Positions 6,052 through 12,294 are shown, counted from the first letter of the stretch. The stretch: 12,294 nt of DNA from Candidatus Sifarchaeum subterraneum (GCA_016292335.1 JAECRX010000256.1:1-12294); one strand, 5' to 3'. The notes: generated by a model not told the origin, from the letters alone. Numbers and translations are program-made.

Positions 6052-7722
6052 TCACATCATTCCTGGTGGCATTCCACCGGGCATACCTGGAGGCATACCT
6101 GGAGGCATACCTGGAGGCATACCTGGAGCACCCTTTACTTCCCTTGCAGCAATTACATCGTCTATCCTTAGGATCATTTCTGCGGCTTCACTCGCAGATT
6201 TCAATGCGTGCATTTTCACTCTTTGCGGTTCAATAACACCGGCCTCTTTCATATCGATCGTTTCTCCTGTAAAGACGTCGATGCCGAACCATTTTCCTTC
6301 TTCTTTTTCGTGTTCTGCTCTTAGTTTTACAATTACATCGATAGGATCAAGGCCTGCATTTTCTGCAAGTGTTCGTGGGATACTTTCGATTGCTGCAGCA
6401 AAAGCTTCAATTGCGAGTTGCTCCCGTCCACCAACTGACCCTGCATAGTCTTTTAGAATTTTTGCCAATTCTACCTCGATGGCTCCTCCGCCAGCCACGA
6501 TTTTTGCATCTTCGATCACATCTCTGGTTACGCACAATGCATCATGTAGTGATCTCTCAGCTTCATCTACTACCTGCTCGGATCCCCCCCGAATTACAAC
6601 CGAAACTGCTTTGGGATTTTTACATTCTCTTACATAGCATAATTTTTCATCACCGATTTTGACTTCTTCGACCAATCCTGCCTCGCCTAAGTATTCACTG
6701 GACAAATCGTCAATATTGGTAAGGATTTTGCTACCTGTTGCTTTTGCTAATTTTTCCATATCTGATTTTTTGACTCGCCTAAAAACCATTATGTCTGCTT
6801 TGGCTAAGTAATATTGAGCTAGGTCATCTATACCTTTTTGACAAAAGATCACATTTGCTTCAGAATTTGTGATTTTGTCAACTAGATCTTTAAGCATTTT
6901 CTGCTCTTCATCTAAGAATGCTTGCATTTGTAATGGGTCCGAAATGCGAATTTCTGCATCAAATTCGGTTTTTTCGATTTCAAGAGAAGTATTAATAAGC
7001 GCAATTTTAGCGTTTTTAACTTTTTTCGGCATGCCGGCATGGACTATTTCTTTGTCAATGACCATTCCATCAACTAGTTCTGTATCAGTAATTCCTTGGC
7101 CTTTCTTTTTAATGACACTTACTAAATCAATATCAGCGATAAATTTATCTATTTTTTTCTCTTTGATTCTTTTTACTGCATTTACTGAGATATCAGCGAA
7201 ATGATCTTTTGCTACTGATACGGCCTTTGAGTTCATGCTAGTTATTGCCACTTTTTTAAGCATTTCTTCATCTTCTGGATCTACAGGTATTGCGAGTTCT
7301 TCAAGAAGCTCTTTTACTTTGTCAGATGCCTTTTTGTAACCCGAGACAATTACAGTAGGATGGATTTTCTGATCTAAAAGTTCTTCACTTTTCTTCAATA
7401 ATTCACTAGCTATAATTACAGCTGTTGTTGTACCATCTCCTACTTCATCATCTTGGGCTTTAGCAACTTGAACCATCATTTTCGCCGTGGGATGCTGTAC
7501 CTCAATTTCATTGAGAATAGTAGCTCCATCGTTTGTAATCAGTACATCACCAAGAGAATCTACAAGCATTTTATCCATACCGCGTGGTCCAAGGGATGAA
7601 CGAATGGCTTCCCCTATGATTCGGGCCGCTAGTATGTTATTCCTTTGCGCATCTCTTCCCAAGGATCTTTGGGTTCCTTCTCTCAGGATAATAATAGGTG
7701 TCTCAGGTGCTAATTGTGCCAT
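6052..7722 (-). CDS. thsA: Thermosome subunit, group II chaperonin
   Basis: A subunit of the archaeal CCT/TRiC-like double-ring chaperonin that folds proteins in an ATP-driven, lid-closing cycle. Of 556 residues, the equatorial ATP site shows SLGPRGMDKMLVD (43-55), TNDGATIL (63-70) and GDGTTT (95-100, D96). HDALC (393-397, D394) and VAGGGAIE (409-416) complete it. D96 and D394 match the two metal-binding and catalytic aspartates known from GroEL and thermosomes. The apical domain is about 210-370. The tail (531-556) is Gly-Pro-Met rich, as is usual for archaeal chaperonins, and is encoded by a 12-base tandem repeat. Start ATG 7722 follows GGGGG in a leader of about 90 bases. It leads a chaperone operon with Hsp20. 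Whether other subunits exist elsewhere cannot be seen; the letter A is a convention. Confidence 0.96.
   Translation of the reverse strand: MAQLAPETPIIILREGTQRSLGRDAQRNNILAARIIGEAIRSSLGPRGMDKMLVDSLGDVLITNDGATILNEIEVQHPTAKMMVQVAKAQDDEVGDGTTTAVIIASELLKKSEELLDQKIHPTVIVSGYKKASDKVKELLEELAIPVDPEDEEMLKKVAITSMNSKAVSVAKDHFADISVNAVKRIKEKKIDKFIADIDLVSVIKKKGQGITDTELVDGMVIDKEIVHAGMPKKVKNAKIALINTSLEIEKTEFDAEIRISDPLQMQAFLDEEQKMLKDLVDKITNSEANVIFCQKGIDDLAQYYLAKADIMVFRRVKKSDMEKLAKATGSKILTNIDDLSSEYLGEAGLVEEVKIGDEKLCYVRECKNPKAVSVVIRGGSEQVVDEAERSLHDALCVTRDVIEDAKIVAGGGAIEVELAKILKDYAGSVGGREQLAIEAFAAAIESIPRTLAENAGLDPIDVIVKLRAEHEKEEGKWFGIDVFTGETIDMKEAGVIEPQRVKMHALKSASEAAEMILRIDDVIAAREVKGAPGMPPGMPPGMPPGMPGGMPPGMM
6081..6128. 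repeat. Four 12-base tandem repeats in the thermosome tail
   Basis: Four exact copies of GCATACCTGGAG (plus strand) encode the repeated Pro-Gly-Met-Pro unit of the thermosome C-terminus. Exact identity of the copies, including third positions, implies recent expansion by slippage. Flexible Gly/Met-rich tails projecting into the cavity are a known chaperonin feature. Confidence 0.9.
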
Positions 7723-7828
7723 AGATACTAAACCCCCTTGTTTTTTATTTTACATAGCATGTGTACGAGGTCTTAAATGACCGATTTTATGATTTTGAGA
7801 CTTGAGAAATAGCTTGGCAAATGTAAAT

Positions 7829-7838
7829 GTGCATGCAC
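7829..7838. promoter_or_regulatory. Perfect palindrome just downstream of the thermosome TATA box
   Basis: GTGCATGCAC is a perfect 10-base palindrome. It lies directly downstream, in the thermosome direction, of the TATA box at 7849-7842 and upstream of the expected start site near 7815-7820. A repressor bound there would block polymerase entry, which is how archaeal heat-shock repressors such as Phr and HSR1 act; their published sites look different. The operator role is inferred. Confidence 0.4.
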
Positions 7839-7841
7839 TTA

Positions 7842-7856
7842 TATATAAACTTTTCT
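7842..7856 (-). promoter_or_regulatory. Thermosome operon promoter (BRE plus TATA box)
   Basis: Read on the minus strand, GAAAAG (7856-7851) precedes TTTATATATAAG with one base between, a close match to the archaeal purine-rich BRE followed by a TATA box. A start about 25 bases downstream gives a leader of about 90 bases to ATG 7722. It is the strongest-looking promoter in the window, as expected for a chaperonin. Confidence 0.65.
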
Positions 7857-8066
7857 ATTTTCCATTTTGACTCTATTTACGAGAAGTCTCCTTTCTCCAG
7901 AGAGGGGATGAATCTCAGCCTCTTTATATATTTTTCTCCAAAAAACTTGGATGAACGGATACATATAACAAACTGGGAAAATAAACGTTCACATAAAATA
8001 TCAATAAAAAAAGAGCTTTAACTATACCGAAATGCAGAACCGGTCGGTTATTTTGAAGGACGCATC

Positions 8067-8101
8067 GTAATCCTTTCCGGATAAATTTTGCAAAGGGTTG
8101 C
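8067..8101. repeat. Imperfect inverted repeat, possible stem
   Basis: GTAATCCTTT (8067-8076) can pair with AAAGGGTTGC (8092-8101) over 10 bases with two G-U pairs and a 15-base loop. It is followed on the plus strand by an A-rich stretch, so it is not a plus-strand terminator. Its role is unknown and it could be chance. Confidence 0.25.
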
Positions 8102-8159
8102 TAAAAAAGATTAAAAGATTAAAAAGGATAAACATAAATTTGTAGACTACCTTCATCCA

Positions 8160-8168
8160 ATATAAAAG
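8160..8168 (+). promoter_or_regulatory. TATA box of a probably leaderless membrane-protein gene
   Basis: ATATAAAAG begins 29 bases before ATG 8189. The usual archaeal distance puts the transcription start at or next to that ATG, and no SD precedes it. Both facts together suggest a leaderless mRNA. Confidence 0.5.
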
Positions 8169-8188
8169 TTTAAAGAATCTATAACAAG

Positions 8189-9106
8189 ATGAAAAAAATG
8201 AGGCTTTTTCAAGAAATAACGCCTAATCTAAATTTTGTTCTTACCTACTTTCTTTTTGTAATTTTGGTATTAGGCCTTGTAATTTATTTAGTTCGAGTTA
8301 ATTCATCAAAAAAATTTGTAAGACCTTTTAACTTCTTAAACGAAATACCGGAAGAAATAAAGAATGAAACGAAAAATCACGGAATAAATATTGATGGGGA
8401 AATCATAAATTTTGATGAACTGCAAAATTTGCACATTAGTGACACAAAGAGGATTTTAATCATCCTATCTTCATTTTTCTTAAGTTTGCTTGTAACATAC
8501 TTTTCACCATACCTATGGGTATTAACAATTATTTTAGCTATTTTCCTTTTGATCACTACAATTCAAGTGAGTAAAAGGAATTTGGGTATTGGGAACGTTG
8601 AAATGTATAGAAAAGGTTCAGAAGTTGTTGAGACAATCGCCCACAACTTTCAGATAGCGCATATGGAAACAGGCTGTATTAATCTTTTAAAAACAAAGGA
8701 TTCATTCTTAGATTATTTGGGTGCTCAGGCATATTTAGAATTGGAGGATATCAAAAACTCCTCTTGGATACTTAATGTCAAGATATGGTGCGTTAGCAAG
8801 AATCAAGATACACGTCCTAAGAAATATTTCTTCCATGTAAATAACGAAAAAAATCCGAATAAAATACGAACAAACCTCTTGGATGACAATTTTTTCAATC
8901 CAAAAGAACTGGAGATAATTTCTACTCAAGTAGGAAAATTCGGAACTAAAATAACTATAGAATTCAAAAATCAGATCATGAAATCAAGTCTAGACTTCAA
9001 AATAGAGGAACCACATCGCGTAACTGAAGAAAAAAACAAAATAATTCTTGAAGCGTTTCAATTTCTTCACCATATTACAACAAAGTGCCTTAATCGCGAC
9101 ATATAA
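8189..9106 (+). CDS. Unrecognised membrane protein with three predicted helices
   Basis: The family is not recognised. The 305-residue product has one hydrophobic helix near the start (about 14-36) and a polar loop of about 50 residues (37-87) containing HGINIDGEIINFDE. A close helix pair follows (about 88-105 and 108-126). The soluble C-terminal domain (130-305) alternates polar and hydrophobic residues (for example LEIIS, TKITIEF) and looks beta-rich until a helical end at 280-298. There is no signal-peptidase site, catalytic motif or clear metal site. Start ATG 8189 is preferred over ATG 8198 because of the TATA spacing; neither has an SD. A 106-base gap separates it from elbB, which has its own SD. 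Codon use and base composition look like the neighbours. Confidence 0.75.
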   Translation: MKKMRLFQEITPNLNFVLTYFLFVILVLGLVIYLVRVNSSKKFVRPFNFLNEIPEEIKNETKNHGINIDGEIINFDELQNLHISDTKRILIILSSFFLSLLVTYFSPYLWVLTIILAIFLLITTIQVSKRNLGIGNVEMYRKGSEVVETIAHNFQIAHMETGCINLLKTKDSFLDYLGAQAYLELEDIKNSSWILNVKIWCVSKNQDTRPKKYFFHVNNEKNPNKIRTNLLDDNFFNPKELEIISTQVGKFGTKITIEFKNQIMKSSLDFKIEEPHRVTEEKNKIILEAFQFLHHITTKCLNRDI

Positions 9107-9199
9107 CTTTAAAATTTCAAGAATGGGATATATCACATTCATCACTTTAAATCTGAGATATATTTTTACTTCCATATATTGTGAAATACAACTTTTATT

Positions 9200-9205
9200 G
9201 GAGGT
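9200..9205 (+). promoter_or_regulatory. Shine-Dalgarno site of elbB
   Basis: GGAGGT, 7 bases before TTG 9213. It fixes the start well inside the longer open frame that begins at 9048, which overlaps the upstream gene. Confidence 0.8.
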
Positions 9206-9212
9206 CGAATTT

Positions 9213-9866
9213 TTGCCGAAAGTAGGGGTAGTCCTGAGTGGCTGTGGTGTATACGATGGTACAGAAATCCATGAAGCGGTAATTACACTTTTAGCTCTTG
9301 ATCGAGCTGGTGCAGAAATTATTATGATGGCGCCAAATATTCCTCAAATGCACGTTGTAAACCACTTAACAGGGGAGGCAGCTGAAGGCGAAACAAGAAA
9401 CGTATTAGTAGAGTCTGCACGCATCGCACGTGGAAATGTTAAAGATATGAAAGATGTAAAGGGCGACGATTTGGATGCATTAATTTTCCCAGGTGGATTT
9501 GGAGCTGCGAAGAATTTGTCAAACTTTGCAACCAAAGGAACTGGAATGCAAGTTGATCCCGAAGTCGATCGGCTATTCAAGGAGATGTTCGCTAAAAAAC
9601 CACTAGGGTTAATTTGTATTTCGCCAGCTATTGCCGCGAAGTCTGGAGGAGATAAAGGCGTAAAACTAACGATTGGCACTGATAAAGACACAGCTGCAGC
9701 ATTAGAGACGATGGGGGCTCAACATATAGATAAACCTGTGACCGATATTGTTGTGGATGAGGAAAATGAAATCGTTACAACACCTGCCTATATGTTAGGA
9801 CCACGTATCTCCGACGTAGCTACTGGTATTGAAAAGTTAGTTGATCAAGTTCTAAAAATGATATAA
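9213..9866 (+). CDS. elbB: ElbB-type protein of the DJ-1/PfpI superfamily
   Basis: ElbB proteins are class I glutamine-amidotransferase-like members of the DJ-1/PfpI fold. The E. coli protein has been linked to isoprenoid (lycopene) yield and weak glyoxalase activity, but its natural substrate is unsettled. From TTG 9213 there are 217 residues, as in E. coli. Nearly all family landmarks are present: VVLSGCGVYDGTE (6-18) with the conserved E18, NHLTGE (50-55), ETRNVL (60-65), FPGGFGAAKNLSNFA (92-106), the nucleophile-elbow Cys135 in LICISPA, LTIGTD, DIVVDE and VTTPAYMLGP. The TTG start is fixed by GGAGGT and by the first strand beginning PKVGVVLSG. Five of six Arg codons are CGN (three CGC/CGT), unlike thrC where AGA/AGG prevail and CGC/CGT are absent; with a bacterial-style terminator this hints at transfer. 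Confidence 0.93.
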   Translation: MPKVGVVLSGCGVYDGTEIHEAVITLLALDRAGAEIIMMAPNIPQMHVVNHLTGEAAEGETRNVLVESARIARGNVKDMKDVKGDDLDALIFPGGFGAAKNLSNFATKGTGMQVDPEVDRLFKEMFAKKPLGLICISPAIAAKSGGDKGVKLTIGTDKDTAAALETMGAQHIDKPVTDIVVDEENEIVTTPAYMLGPRISDVATGIEKLVDQVLKMI

Positions 9867-9886
9867 GCGCGTATTTTTGAAATTAA

Positions 9887-9922
9887 AGGACTGCTTAATT
9901 GAGCTGCAGTCCTCTTTTTTTT
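9887..9922 (+). terminator. Hairpin plus T-run terminator after elbB
   Basis: AGGACTGC (9887-9894) pairs perfectly with GCAGTCCT (9906-9913), loop 11 bases, followed by one C and eight T (9915-9922). This is the form of a bacterial intrinsic terminator and is the only such structure in the window; other genes here end in plain T runs. Confidence 0.85.
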
Positions 9923-9955
9923 ATAACCTATGACATATATGATAAAGATCGAAAA

Positions 9956-9971
9956 GAGTATGCGTATACTC
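9956..9971. promoter_or_regulatory. Dyad at the radical SAM gene promoter, candidate operator
   Basis: GAGTAT and ATACTC form a perfect 6-base inverted repeat around a 4-base centre (GCGT), ending 18 bases before ATG 9990. A TATA-like CATATATGATAAAG at 9934-9947 would place the start near 9965, inside the dyad, a classic repressor position. Alternatively the TATAC within it could be the promoter of a leaderless transcript. Confidence 0.4.
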
Positions 9972-9989
9972 AATTACTAATAGTGAAAA

Positions 9990-11423
9990 ATGATGAAAGT
10001 GGTTCTTATTAACCCATCTGCTACTACTGAACTCGAAGGTTCATGGGTACCATTAGGACTGCTGTATATCGGAAATATGCTAGTTGAAAACGGAGTAAAT
10101 GTTAATATCTTAGATAATGGCGTTGAACAATTGAACGAGGACGAGTTAGTTAAACGGATAATTAATAAAGAACCAGATGTCGTAGGATTTACCACCATGA
10201 CTGTTACTGCATTAGAATCCAATAAAATTGCCCAGGCTGTAAAAGATGAACTAAAAAATGTCAAAATTGTGTATGGAGGTTACCACGCAACTATAAATCA
10301 TACCAGAATTTTGGAGAACCACAATTTCATAGATATAATTGTCCGAGGAGAAGGTGAATACTCAATTTTAGAATTGATTGATGCGTTAGAGAAAAATCAC
10401 AGTCTTGAAGGAATTAGAGGAATAACTTTTCGCGAAAATGGTAGAATACACGTCAATCCAGAAAGAGAATTTATAAAAGATTTAGATGCAATACCCATTC
10501 CTAACCGGGATCTTATACCCTATGAGTACACTTGCATGTTTAATGGTATTAAGACAGCAGTGCGAAAATTTACTTCTATCATTTCTTCGAGGGGATGCCC
10601 ATACTCCTGCCGTTTCTGTTGTGCACCATCTTACTGGAAAAGGCGATATCGACAAAGATCACCTGAAAACATCGTTGAAGAATTATTATATTTGGAGAGC
10701 AAAGGATTCGGTCAACTTTTTTTTGTGGATGATAATTTTGGTCTGAATTACAAGAACCTTATCAAATTATGTCAATTAATGAGAAAAGAAAAGCTAGATT
10801 TATATTGGGCTGCTGAAACACGAGTGAATGCTGTACGCAAAAAAGCATTCTTAGAGATGCAAAAAAGTGGTTGTACTTCCGTCTATTACGGAATAGAGAG
10901 TGGAGTACCCAGAATTCTTGAATACTACAACAAGCAGATCACCCCGCCGATGGTAGAAAGAGCTGTAAAAATTGCAAAAGAATGCGATTTTGACATTATT
11001 GGTGCATTTATCCTTGGTGCACCTACTGAAACACTATCTGAAATGCAACAAACAATTAAATTTGCTGATAAGCTTAACTTAGATTTTCCTTGCTTATACG
11101 TTCTTGGAGCAAGTCCAGGGACATCAATTTGGGAAGAATTGGTCGAAAAGGGGTATATTGATGAAGATATCTTCTGGGAAAAAGGTATTTTAGTACCAGA
11201 TGTTCATCCTAAAACCGTTCCTACAAAAATCATTCAGCGCCTTATTAAAAATAGTTACATACATTGGTTCATACGTCCGAAATACATAGCTAGGCAAATA
11301 ACCCGATTCCTATCGCCGCGAAATTCCTATCGCCGCGCTTTGTTAAAAACAGGCTTAAGTTTTTCCAATATTCCGAAAATTTTCCGATATTACAGAGAAA
11401 TAAGTAGCATTACAAAAAATTAA
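9990..11423 (+). CDS. B12-binding radical SAM protein
   Basis: A cytoplasmic iron-sulfur enzyme that would cleave S-adenosylmethionine to a radical and, in this class (BchE/class B methyltransferase-like), probably uses cobalamin for methylation or another rearrangement. Residues 1-140 form a B12-binding Rossmann domain (VVLINPS, PLGLLYIG, DVVGFTTMT, VYGGYHAT at 94-101, RGEGE). The linker has PIPNRDLIP (169-177). The radical SAM core carries C203-PYS-C207-RF-C210 for the 4Fe-4S cluster, with an extra C211, then FVDDNFG (245-251) and YYGIESG (299-305). The last 60 residues are basic. There is no DxHxxG motif, common in this group. Start is ATG 9990 or 9993; no SD is seen. Substrate unknown: no biosynthetic partner lies alongside. 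Upstream elbB is cut off by its terminator, and the next gene converges after 44 bases. Confidence 0.9.
   Translation: MMKVVLINPSATTELEGSWVPLGLLYIGNMLVENGVNVNILDNGVEQLNEDELVKRIINKEPDVVGFTTMTVTALESNKIAQAVKDELKNVKIVYGGYHATINHTRILENHNFIDIIVRGEGEYSILELIDALEKNHSLEGIRGITFRENGRIHVNPEREFIKDLDAIPIPNRDLIPYEYTCMFNGIKTAVRKFTSIISSRGCPYSCRFCCAPSYWKRRYRQRSPENIVEELLYLESKGFGQLFFVDDNFGLNYKNLIKLCQLMRKEKLDLYWAAETRVNAVRKKAFLEMQKSGCTSVYYGIESGVPRILEYYNKQITPPMVERAVKIAKECDFDIIGAFILGAPTETLSEMQQTIKFADKLNLDFPCLYVLGASPGTSIWEELVEKGYIDEDIFWEKGILVPDVHPKTVPTKIIQRLIKNSYIHWFIRPKYIARQITRFLSPRNSYRRALLKTGLSFSNIPKIFRYYREISSITKN
11306..11337 (+). repeat. 15-base direct repeat within the radical SAM gene
   Basis: ATTCCTATCGCCGCG occurs at 11306-11320 and again at 11323-11337, offset by 17 bases, in a stretch richer in GC than its surroundings. 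The offset is not a multiple of three, so the copies are read in different frames as RFLSPR and NSYRRA. The protein continues plausibly after it, so no disruption is evident. Confidence 0.7.
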
Positions 11424-11467
11424 AATTAGGGACTTTCGAAAGATAGGATCAATACTGTAGTTTGCGT

Positions 11468-12154
11468 TTATTCAGCAACTAACAAATTTTCTGCTTCAGG
11501 AGTGAGAGAAATCTTTTGTTTTTTCCAATCTGCTGTTATTAGTCCTCTCCACTCCAGTAATCTAAGAAAATGTCTAGTCTCCACAAAATTCTTGTTTAAT
11601 GAAGAAGCGATTTTACTAATGCTTTCCTCTTTTTCTCCATGGATTTTTATGACTTTCAGTGAATTTTCTAGGCTTGCGGCTATTCTTTTCAAAAGAGCCT
11701 CTAAAACTTCTTTTAGCCCCTGATCTTCAAGTGCACTTGTTGGGAAAACTGGAATTCTTTGATCTAATCCTAAAGCTCTGAGAACTTCTTTAGGAGGGCG
11801 CGTAGTTGGTAGATCTTGTTTGTTAGCCGCGATCACGATTGGAACATCGGGTAGAAGTAACTGTATTTCATCCCAAATCTTCTTTGCATCATCATCCTTT
11901 TCAGGTTCGTTACTGTCAACAACAAAAAGGACGCCATCTGCACCTTTCGACAAGATACGCCGAAGAATTTTGAACCTCTTAAGGCCTGGTGTTCCAAAAA
12001 GGAAAAACTTAATTCCACTTATTTGTACAATACCGTGATCCAACGCAATTGTTGTACCTCTTCGATCAATGTGCATACTTTTCCCTTTTGAAAGGGTCTT
12101 CACTAACGTTGTTTTTCCAGCATTGTATGAACCTGTTATCAAGATTTTAATCAT
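11468..12154 (-). CDS. Small GTPase with C-terminal winged helix, Gln-to-Leu in switch II
   Basis: A Ras-like archaeal GTPase, probably of the predicted-GTPase/SR-beta-like family (COG2229 kind), related to Arf and MglA. The G domain (1-160) has P-loop G8-SYNA-G13-K14-T15, switch I T34-T35 in RRGTTIALDHG, G3 as FGTPG (53-57), base-recognition N111-K-Q-D114 and T139-S-A. The GTPG form is usual for this family, but the next residue, normally Gln (GTPGQ), is Leu58, like the hydrolysis-defective Arf Q71L or Ras Q61L. Residues about 174-222 form a winged helix (ISKIASSLN, then TRHFLRLLEWRGLI, then a KKQKISLT wing). Together they suggest a nucleotide-dependent switch tied to DNA or protein binding. 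Length 228. Start ATG 12154 is fixed by GGAGGG just upstream. It converges on the radical SAM gene. Confidence 0.87.
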   Translation of the reverse strand: MIKILITGSYNAGKTTLVKTLSKGKSMHIDRRGTTIALDHGIVQISGIKFFLFGTPGLKRFKILRRILSKGADGVLFVVDSNEPEKDDDAKKIWDEIQLLLPDVPIVIAANKQDLPTTRPPKEVLRALGLDQRIPVFPTSALEDQGLKEVLEALLKRIAASLENSLKVIKIHGEKEESISKIASSLNKNFVETRHFLRLLEWRGLITADWKKQKISLTPEAENLLVAE

Positions 12155-12157
12155 AAT

Positions 12158-12163
12158 CCCTCC
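12158..12163 (-). promoter_or_regulatory. Shine-Dalgarno site of the GTPase gene
   Basis: GGAGGG on the minus strand ends 3 bases before ATG 12154, a short but usable spacing. Confidence 0.65.
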
Positions 12164-12266
12164 AAGTAACTAGCAGACTATTGATTTCAGTTCTTTCATT
12201 TAAAAAATTTGTAACTATTTAGGATGAGACTCAAAAATATGGTGTTCACATCTTTTCAAGTTAATC

Positions 12267-12279
12267 ATATAAATTTCTT
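12267..12279 (-). promoter_or_regulatory. Candidate promoter of the GTPase gene
   Basis: On the minus strand AAAGAAATTTATATG reads as a purine-rich BRE followed by TTTATAT (12273-12267). A start near 12245 would give a leader of about 90 bases. Nothing else is recognised between it and the SD at 12163. Confidence 0.5.
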
Positions 12280-12294
12280 TTAATCTCTTTTATC

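Larger units (their letters stand above)
7723..8188. other. Intergenic region between divergent thermosome and membrane-protein genes
   Basis: This 466-base spacer holds the thermosome promoter and palindrome (7829-7856), a possible stem at 8067-8101 and the TATA box of the rightward gene (8160-8168). A 64-codon open frame at 7827-8021 (+) has no SD, begins inside the thermosome promoter and has no recognisable domain, so it is not called. Nothing else is recognised. Confidence 0.5.

Noticed and set aside
6005..6055. Seventeen-codon upstream extension of the Hsp20 frame
   Set aside because: It overlaps the thermosome stop and contains the GGAGGTG site that serves ATG 6004.
7827..8021. 64-codon open frame on the plus strand
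   Set aside because: It starts within the thermosome promoter and palindrome, lacks an SD, has AT-driven composition and shows no recognisable domain.
8038..8049. AACCG-GT-CGGTT short inverted repeat
   Set aside because: Only five bases per arm, about 140 bases from the nearest start and not near a TATA box; likely chance.
9048..9212. Upstream extension of the elbB frame
   Set aside because: It overlaps the preceding gene and does not match the ElbB family; GGAGGT and TTG 9213 give the expected N-terminus.
11433..11442. CTTTCGAAAG perfect palindrome in the convergent gap
   Set aside because: No T run follows on either strand close enough for a terminator, and convergent genes have no promoter here; treated as chance.

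Overview
The window is AT-rich and archaeal. It carries a group II chaperonin (thermosome), an A-type ATP synthase stalk subunit, an archaeal-type Hsp20, a zinc-ribbon threonine synthase, an alanine-aminotransferase-like enzyme closest in memory to the Pyrococcus protein, and a small GTPase of the predicted-GTPase/SR-beta-like kind. TATA/BRE-like promoters and oligo-T ends fit this. The lineage cannot be fixed without searches. An Asgard or related mesophilic archaeon is plausible, but nothing here is diagnostic.

Layout, left to right. ATP synthase subunit E (106-744, +) stands without visible ATPase partners and converges on a UbiA-family membrane prenyltransferase (814-2199, -) that has an unusual N-terminal membrane extension. 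An alanine-type aminotransferase (2359-3546, -) and threonine synthase (3675-4919, +) diverge from a 128-bp spacer holding one palindromic TATA element. A gap of nearly 500 bp without a convincing gene follows. Next is a leftward chaperone operon, thermosome (6052-7722, -) then Hsp20 (5411-6004, -), behind a strong TATA promoter with a perfect 10-bp palindrome just downstream. A second gap leads to an unrecognised three-helix membrane protein (8189-9106, +), probably on a leaderless mRNA. Then come an ElbB-type DJ-1/PfpI protein (9213-9866, +) with a bacterial-looking hairpin terminator, a B12-binding radical SAM protein (9990-11423, +) and, converging on it, a small GTPase fused to a winged helix (11468-12154, -).

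Several true starts differ from the longest open frame. Aminotransferase, threonine synthase and elbB use TTG behind strong Shine-Dalgarno (SD) sequences; Hsp20 starts 17 codons inside its open frame; the GTPase has ATG with a GGAGGG site. The membrane protein and radical SAM gene lack an SD. The genome therefore mixes SD-led and leaderless initiation.

Most genes are housekeeping: energy, amino acids and protein folding. No defence system, CRISPR array, mobile element, rRNA or tRNA was found. The best leads are the GTPase with Leu in place of the usual catalytic Gln plus a winged helix, the extended UbiA protein, the possibly transferred elbB cassette, the dyads at the thermosome and radical SAM promoters, and the gap at 4926-5410.
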